Shown one piece after another: positions 59,546-63,515 of a DNA stretch of 63,515 nucleotides (positions are counted from its first letter, which is position 1; each line of letters begins with the position of its first letter). A program made the position numbers and the translations under genes. The stretch comes from Verrucomicrobiota bacterium (GTDB lineage: Bacteria; Verrucomicrobiota; Verrucomicrobiia; Chthoniobacterales; Terrimicrobiaceae): positions 1-63,515 of the forward strand of contig JAGWWS010000015.1 of the NCBI GenBank assembly GCA_018970255.1. Reading direction: 5' to 3'. Under the pieces are notes generated by a model. It saw only the letters and a program-made list of their open reading frames with translations. It made no database searches and was not told the DNA's origin.

Positions 59546-60607
59546 TTGGAAGCGGCAATCTCGATCGAAAGTGTGGGCTACGGCGGCGCAGGCGTGGGGC
59601 GGCTTCCCGACGGGCGCGTATGTTTCGTCCACGGCACGCTGCCCGGCGAACGGGCGAGGGTGCGGGTGGTGCACGAACGGAAAAACCATGCGGAGGCCGA
59701 ATTGCTGGAATTGCTCGAAGCCTCGCCCCGCCGGGTGAAGCCGCGGTGCGGTGTTTTCGGTTCCTGCGGCGGCTGCGCCTACCAGCACGCCGCGTATCCG
59801 CTGCAACTCGAACTCAAAACCGCCCAGGTGCGCGAGGTGCTGCGGCGGTTGGGGGGATTCGCCGATGCCAGGGTCGAACCCGCCATCGCCTCGCCGCTGG
59901 AATACGGCTACCGCAACAGGATTTCCCTCCACCACTCGCCGCGGGGGTTCGGATTTTTCCAGCGCGGCTCGCACCGGGTCGTGCCGGTGGGGTCGTGCCC
60001 ATTGGCATCGGAGGGGGTGAACGCACAAATCCCATCGCTCGATCCGCGCAGGGCGAAGCCGGGGAGCCGAATCACGCTCCGGGCTGAAAACCCGCCGAGG
60101 GGTTTTTCGCAGGTCAACCCGCCCGCCGCCGAACTCCTTGCGGATGTGGTGGAGGAGATGGCCGGCACTGGCGGCGCCTTGGTGGATGCGTATTGCGGCT
60201 CCGGGTTTTTCACGCGGAAGCTGCGGGGGGGCTTCGAATCGGCAACCGGCATTGAATGGAGCGGGGCGGCGGTGGCTGCCGCGAGGGAACTTGCCGGCGC
60301 CAACGACACCTACCTCGAGGGCTCGGTGGAGGGTTTGCTGGCGACGACCTTGAAGAGGAGCGGCCCAGCGCGACCGGTGCTGGTGGCCGATCCCCCGGCG
60401 GAGGGCCTCGATCCAAAAGTCCTCGCCGCCATTTTGGAAAACCCGCCGGTGCGGATCGTTTATGTTTCCTGCGACCCCGCCACATTCGCCCGCGATGCGA
60501 AGCGGTTGGCGGAAAAATTCGCGCTCGACCGCGTTCAGCCCGTGGACATGTTTCCCCAAACGGCGGACATCGAACTCGCCGCGCTGCTGGCTTTGAAAAC
60601 CCCATGA
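59546..60607 (+). CDS. TrmA/RlmCD-type RNA uridine-C5 methyltransferase
   Basis: 353 residues. N-terminal TRAM domain (ESVGYGGAGVGRLPDGR), Fe-S Cys cluster CGVFGSCGGC, SAM motif VDAYCGSGFFTRKL, and catalytic YVSCDPATFARDAKRL. The usual DPPRxG loop reads ADPPAEGLDPKV, so one Arg is missing. It methylates uridine in tRNA or rRNA; target unclear. Overlaps the next gene by 4 bases. Confidence 0.88.
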   Translation: MEAAISIESVGYGGAGVGRLPDGRVCFVHGTLPGERARVRVVHERKNHAEAELLELLEASPRRVKPRCGVFGSCGGCAYQHAAYPLQLELKTAQVREVLRRLGGFADARVEPAIASPLEYGYRNRISLHHSPRGFGFFQRGSHRVVPVGSCPLASEGVNAQIPSLDPRRAKPGSRITLRAENPPRGFSQVNPPAAELLADVVEEMAGTGGALVDAYCGSGFFTRKLRGGFESATGIEWSGAAVAAARELAGANDTYLEGSVEGLLATTLKRSGPARPVLVADPPAEGLDPKVLAAILENPPVRIVYVSCDPATFARDAKRLAEKFALDRVQPVDMFPQTADIELAALLALKTP

Positions 60608-61788
60608 TTCCCCAACGCAGATTCGGCCGCACCGAGTTGGCGATGCCCGCGCTGAGCTGCGGCGGCATGCGCTACCAGCAATCGTGGGAGGATATCGACC
60701 CTGAAAAGATCACGGACGCCAACCAGAAGAATCTTGAGGAAACGATCCTGCGCGCGCTCGAACTCGGCATCAACCACATCGAGACCGCCCGGGGCTACGG
60801 CACCAGCGAAATCCAACTCGGCCGCATCCTGCCCGCGCTGCCCCGCGAGGCCCTCATCGTCCAAACGAAAGTCTCGGCGTCCGTTTCGGGCACGGAGTTT
60901 TCCGACCTCTTCAACCGCTCGATGTCGAACCTGCAGCTCGACCGCGTGGACCTGCTCTCGCTGCACGGGATCAACAACCGCGAAATCCTCAACAACTCCC
61001 TGCAGCCCGGCGGCCCGCTCTGGAAGGCAAAGGAGTTCCGCCGCGCCGGCCGCGCGCGGTTCATCGGGTTTTCCACGCACGGCCCGTTGGATGTGATCCT
61101 CGATGCCATCCGCAGCGGGCACTTCGACTACCTGAACCTGCATTGGTATTGGGTGAACCGGCGGAACTGGCCGGCCATCGAAGCCGCCCGCGCGCAGGAC
61201 ATGGGCGTCTTCATCATCAGCCCGAACGACAAGGGCGGGAAACTCTACGAGCCGCCGGAAAAACTCATGCGCCTCTGCGCGCCGCTGCACCCGATGGCGT
61301 TCAACAACCTCTTTTGCCTCGGGCACCCCGAAATCCACACGCTTTCGGTGGGCGCCGCGCGCCCTTCGGATTTCGACGCCCACACCGCCTCGCTCGCGTT
61401 CCTCGGAAAATCCCAGCACCTCGTTTCCGATATCTCGGCCAGGCTGGAAAGGGCGATGGAGGATGCGCTCGGCGCCGATTGGATGCGGGGCTGGGAAACG
61501 GGAATCCCCGAGTGGGAACAGTGCCCCGGCGGCGTGAATGCCTGGGAAATCCTGCGGCTTTGGAATTTCGCGAAGGGACTCGACATGCTCGCGTTCGCCC
61601 GCATGCGCTACAACCTGCTTGGGCAGGCGGACCATTGGTTCCCGGGAAAAAACGCGGCGGATTTTTCCGATGCAGAGATGTTGCTCGCGCTCGCCGAGAG
61701 CCCGTTCAAGGAACGCATCCCCGGCATCCTTCGCGAAGCCCACGAACTCTTTTCCGAAAAGCCTGCACAAAGGCTCGGGAAGGCTTGA
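60604..61788 (+). CDS. Aldo/keto reductase
   Basis: 394 residues. RRFGRTELAMPALSCGGMRY is the N-terminus; GINHIETARGYGTSEIQLG carries the catalytic Tyr with Glu in place of the usual Asp; QTKVSAS has the Lys and DLLSLHGINN the His. A C-terminal part of about 100 residues is longer than in typical AKRs. NADPH-dependent, substrate unknown. Confidence 0.88.
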   Translation: MIPQRRFGRTELAMPALSCGGMRYQQSWEDIDPEKITDANQKNLEETILRALELGINHIETARGYGTSEIQLGRILPALPREALIVQTKVSASVSGTEFSDLFNRSMSNLQLDRVDLLSLHGINNREILNNSLQPGGPLWKAKEFRRAGRARFIGFSTHGPLDVILDAIRSGHFDYLNLHWYWVNRRNWPAIEAARAQDMGVFIISPNDKGGKLYEPPEKLMRLCAPLHPMAFNNLFCLGHPEIHTLSVGAARPSDFDAHTASLAFLGKSQHLVSDISARLERAMEDALGADWMRGWETGIPEWEQCPGGVNAWEILRLWNFAKGLDMLAFARMRYNLLGQADHWFPGKNAADFSDAEMLLALAESPFKERIPGILREAHELFSEKPAQRLGKA

Positions 61789-61795
61789 TTCGGTT

Positions 61796-62266
61796 TTATC
61801 GACCGACCCACTCGGCAATGCAGGCTGCGATGGGGTTCGAGAGGTCCGCCAGGCCTGCTTCGGGCGAACGCAGGGCGGAGACGAGGTGTGGAATCCACCA
61901 AAGCACGAAAACGAAAACCAAGAGCGGTGCGAAGGGTTTCCATTTGCCGCCGAGCGCCGCCCAATCCAGGAGGGCGCGGCCGCGGAGGTTTTCGAAAAGC
62001 GCACCCAGCGCCGCCGCGATGGCCGTCAAAACGAGCGGGATCGCCAGCGCGTTGGTTTGCCAGGCGCGCGCGAGGTCGCCGTCCAGCAGGGCGCACGCCG
62101 AGCGGGTCCCGCCGCAGAACGCGCAGGGAAGGCCGGTCATCGAATGGAACGCACACGGAAGGCCGGCGCCGTCCGGCTTGAATTCGAGGAACGCCAGCAC
62201 TCCCGCCACGCCGAGGGCCAAAACCCAGCGGATGGCTTTTTGGTGGGGAAGGAGAGGCGGCCTCAT
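61796..62266 (-). CDS. DUF2752 membrane protein
   Basis: 156 residues. The family motif is GLPCAFCGGTRSACALLDG, preceded by FHSMT; three membrane spans flank it. Function unknown. Its start overlaps the rsmI stop by 4 bases on the same strand. Confidence 0.85.
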   Translation of the reverse strand: MRPPLLPHQKAIRWVLALGVAGVLAFLEFKPDGAGLPCAFHSMTGLPCAFCGGTRSACALLDGDLARAWQTNALAIPLVLTAIAAALGALFENLRGRALLDWAALGGKWKPFAPLLVFVFVLWWIPHLVSALRSPEAGLADLSNPIAACIAEWVGR

Positions 62267-62943
62267 TCTCCCGGCTCCGTTTCAGCTCCGGCGATGAGAA
62301 GGGTGATTTCGCCCTTCGGAGGATGTGCTTCGTAGTGGGCAAGTAACTCGGCGGCGGTTCCTCGTCGGTATTCCTCGAAGGTTTTAGTGAGTTCGCGAGC
62401 CACGCAGAGTTTTCTGGTTGGTGCGACTTCGGTGAGCGCGGCGAGAGTTTTGGTGAGGCGGTGCGGGGATTCGTAGAAGACCGATGTCTCGCTGCGGGCA
62501 GCAGCTTCGCTGAGTTCGCGATGACGGCGTCCACTTTTCACCGGCAGGAATCCGCCGAAGAAAAACCGGTCGCATGGAAATCCCGAGCCGACCAAAGCTG
62601 TCACGGCTGCGCACGGACCGGGCAAGACGGTGACTAGCAGGCTACGAGCCACGCAGGTTTCCACAAGCCGCCGACCTGGGTCGGAGATTCCGGGTGTGCC
62701 GGCATCGGTGATGAGTGCGACGGTGGCGCCACCTGCGATGCGCTCCGCCACTTCGGAGCAACGCGAGGATTCGTTGTGCCCGTGGAGGCTGAGGAAGGGT
62801 TTTTTGATTCCGAGATGCTGGAGGAGGAGGCCGCTGTGGCGCGTGTCCTCGGCGGCGATGAGATCGGCGGACTTCAGGCTTTCGAGCGCGCGAAGTGTGA
62901 TGTCTTGGCGGTTGCCGATGGGGGTTGGAACGACGACGAGCAC
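62263..62943 (-). CDS. rsmI: 16S rRNA (cytidine-1402-2'-O)-methyltransferase
   Basis: 226 residues. VVPTPIGNRQDITLRALE, AEDTRHSGLLLQHLGI, ALITDAGTPGISDPG and VFYESPHRLTKTLAAL are the family signatures. It 2'-O-methylates C1402 in the 30S P site. Usual length, intact. It follows the lptE-like gene after 16 bases. Confidence 0.95.
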   Translation of the reverse strand: MLVVVPTPIGNRQDITLRALESLKSADLIAAEDTRHSGLLLQHLGIKKPFLSLHGHNESSRCSEVAERIAGGATVALITDAGTPGISDPGRRLVETCVARSLLVTVLPGPCAAVTALVGSGFPCDRFFFGGFLPVKSGRRHRELSEAAARSETSVFYESPHRLTKTLAALTEVAPTRKLCVARELTKTFEEYRRGTAAELLAHYEAHPPKGEITLLIAGAETEPGE

Positions 62944-62959
62944 GGGAGGATTCCCGGAC

Positions 62960-63463
62960 TCACCAACCCTCGGTCACGCGGGAGGCGAGATTGTTTGCAA
63001 GATCGGCCGCGGCGTCGGACATCGCCTGGCGTTGAATGGTGACCAAGTCGTTTCCGCTGAAGAACTGCGCCTTGCCCTTCGAAGTGCCCTGCATGAGGAC
63101 CGCGCCGGTGCTTTGATCAACGACTTCGTAGCGCACGGTGACGGTGACTCCAAATTCGCTGGTCGCGAGAACGTTGTTTTGCACAGCGCGCAGGGAGCTG
63201 CGGTCCACGCTCGTGATGGTGCAATTTAGCACCGCATCGGCTTGGGCGGTGTTGACGATTTCGTAGGTGCCGTCCTGCTGGAGTTTTTTGACGAGGGTGT
63301 CGGCAAAGAGAACCTCGAGCCGCGGCATGTAGGTGTTGTTCTTGAAATTCGGAACCGCGAGCGTCCGGACGGAGCGCATCGGCGTGGGGCGGATTTCGCC
63401 GAGATGATAGCCGCAGCCCGTGAGGCCAAGCAGGGCGGCAAGCAGAAGAACGGGAAATCTCAT
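62960..63463 (-). CDS. lptE: LPS assembly lipoprotein LptE-like
   Basis: 167 residues. Lipobox LLGLTGC after a signal peptide, then GYHLGEIRPTPM and VRTLAVPNFKNNTYMPRLEV, as in LptE. It would plug LptD at the outer membrane. Sequence divergence is high, so the name rests on fold-level resemblance. Its ATG overlaps an upstream stop codon. Confidence 0.75.
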   Translation of the reverse strand: MRFPVLLLAALLGLTGCGYHLGEIRPTPMRSVRTLAVPNFKNNTYMPRLEVLFADTLVKKLQQDGTYEIVNTAQADAVLNCTITSVDRSSLRAVQNNVLATSEFGVTVTVRYEVVDQSTGAVLMQGTSKGKAQFFSGNDLVTIQRQAMSDAAADLANNLASRVTEGW

Positions 63464-63513
63464 GGAGCGGGGAGAACCGGCTCGACTGCTGGCATCGGAG
63501 CGACATCGCGCGT
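63460..63513 (-). CDS. Last codons of an upstream gene, start beyond the window
   Basis: The frame reads TRDVAPMPAVEPVLPAP and stops at a TGA that shares ATGA with the lptE start. This coupling is the pattern seen at many genes here, so a real gene probably continues past the edge. Nothing can be said of its function. Confidence 0.45.
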   Translation of the reverse strand, partial: TRDVAPMPAVEPVLPAP

Positions 63514-63515
63514 GC

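Noticed and set aside
1..63515. CRISPR array, complete insertion sequence, integrase or phage genes
   Set aside because: None seen: no regularly spaced direct repeats of 25-40 bases, no transposase or integrase motifs, no terminal inverted repeats around the AT-rich island.

Overview
The window is GC-rich (roughly 60 % by eye), densely coded, and from a diderm bacterium with LPS: it carries lpxI, an LptE-like lipoprotein, heptosyltransferase-type and LPS-core-type glycosyltransferases, mpl, PBP1A and a type II secretion (T2SS) operon. Gene content and arrangement (FloA, lpxI next to a Gfo/Idh oxidoreductase, TrmD, RsmI, Mpl) suggest the PVC superphylum, probably Verrucomicrobiota. That placement is inference from gene content; there is no rRNA here to confirm it.

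Layout. 1-3.2 kb: LPS-core GT2 (cut by the window edge), a GT9 heptosyltransferase, an AAA/DUF4143 gene and a broken second GT9 tail. 3.2-9.0 kb: a pseudaminic acid operon (pseB, pseC, pseF, pseG, formyltransferase, pseI) with three heptanucleotide repeat arrays in and beside pseC. 9.0-11 kb: an AT-rich island with a sulfotransferase and an unrecognised gene. 11-14.1 kb: FkbM methyltransferase, GT4 and GT2. 14.1-15.4 kb: a nucleotidyltransferase/small-protein pair beside broken copies of itself. 15.5-25.1 kb: tRNA-Glu, CysJ-like reductase, mpl, tRNA-Asn, PAP2 phosphatase, GT39-like membrane protein, two divergent cysteine-peptidase-like exported proteins, CorA-like channel, CbiX chelatase and a glycosyltransferase. 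25.2-29.2 kb: Phd/VapC toxin-antitoxin, then an ArsR regulator and a persulfide/sulfite detoxification operon. 29.2-31.7 kb: lipoprotein, prohibitin, an exported protein with 19-residue repeats, tRNA-Glu. 31.7-42.2 kb: one T2SS operon (G-H-I-J-K-L-M-x-D-E-F). 42.2-53.3 kb: purN, ispA, M23 peptidase, lpxI, oxidoreductase, glycolipid glycosyltransferase, manA, floA, msrB, tRNA-Cys and a large exported protein. 53.3-63.5 kb: PBP1A, trmD, phosphoesterase, hisC, mnmE, coaE, RNA methyltransferase, aldo/keto reductase, DUF2752, rsmI, lptE and the last codons of one further gene.

How it fits together. Much of the window builds or crosses the cell envelope: nonulosonic acid and surface glycan at the left, peptidoglycan recycling, lipid A and glycolipid genes, and T2SS in the middle, LPS transport at the right. 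A sulfur theme also runs through it (PAPS sulfotransferase, CysJ-like reductase, siroheme chelatase, persulfide dioxygenase/rhodanese operon).

The most interesting signals are: (1) a repeated promoter geometry at operon heads, a TTGnnn box, 16-18 bases, a TAnnnT-like box, then only 6-10 bases to the start codon, which implies widespread leaderless transcripts; (2) degenerate heptanucleotide arrays inside the pseC coding sequence; (3) a pse operon where a formyltransferase takes the place of PseH; (4) a sharply bounded AT-rich block inside gspD; (5) a perfect palindrome between the -35 and -10 boxes of the sulfur operon; (6) an exported protein of six 19-residue repeats.
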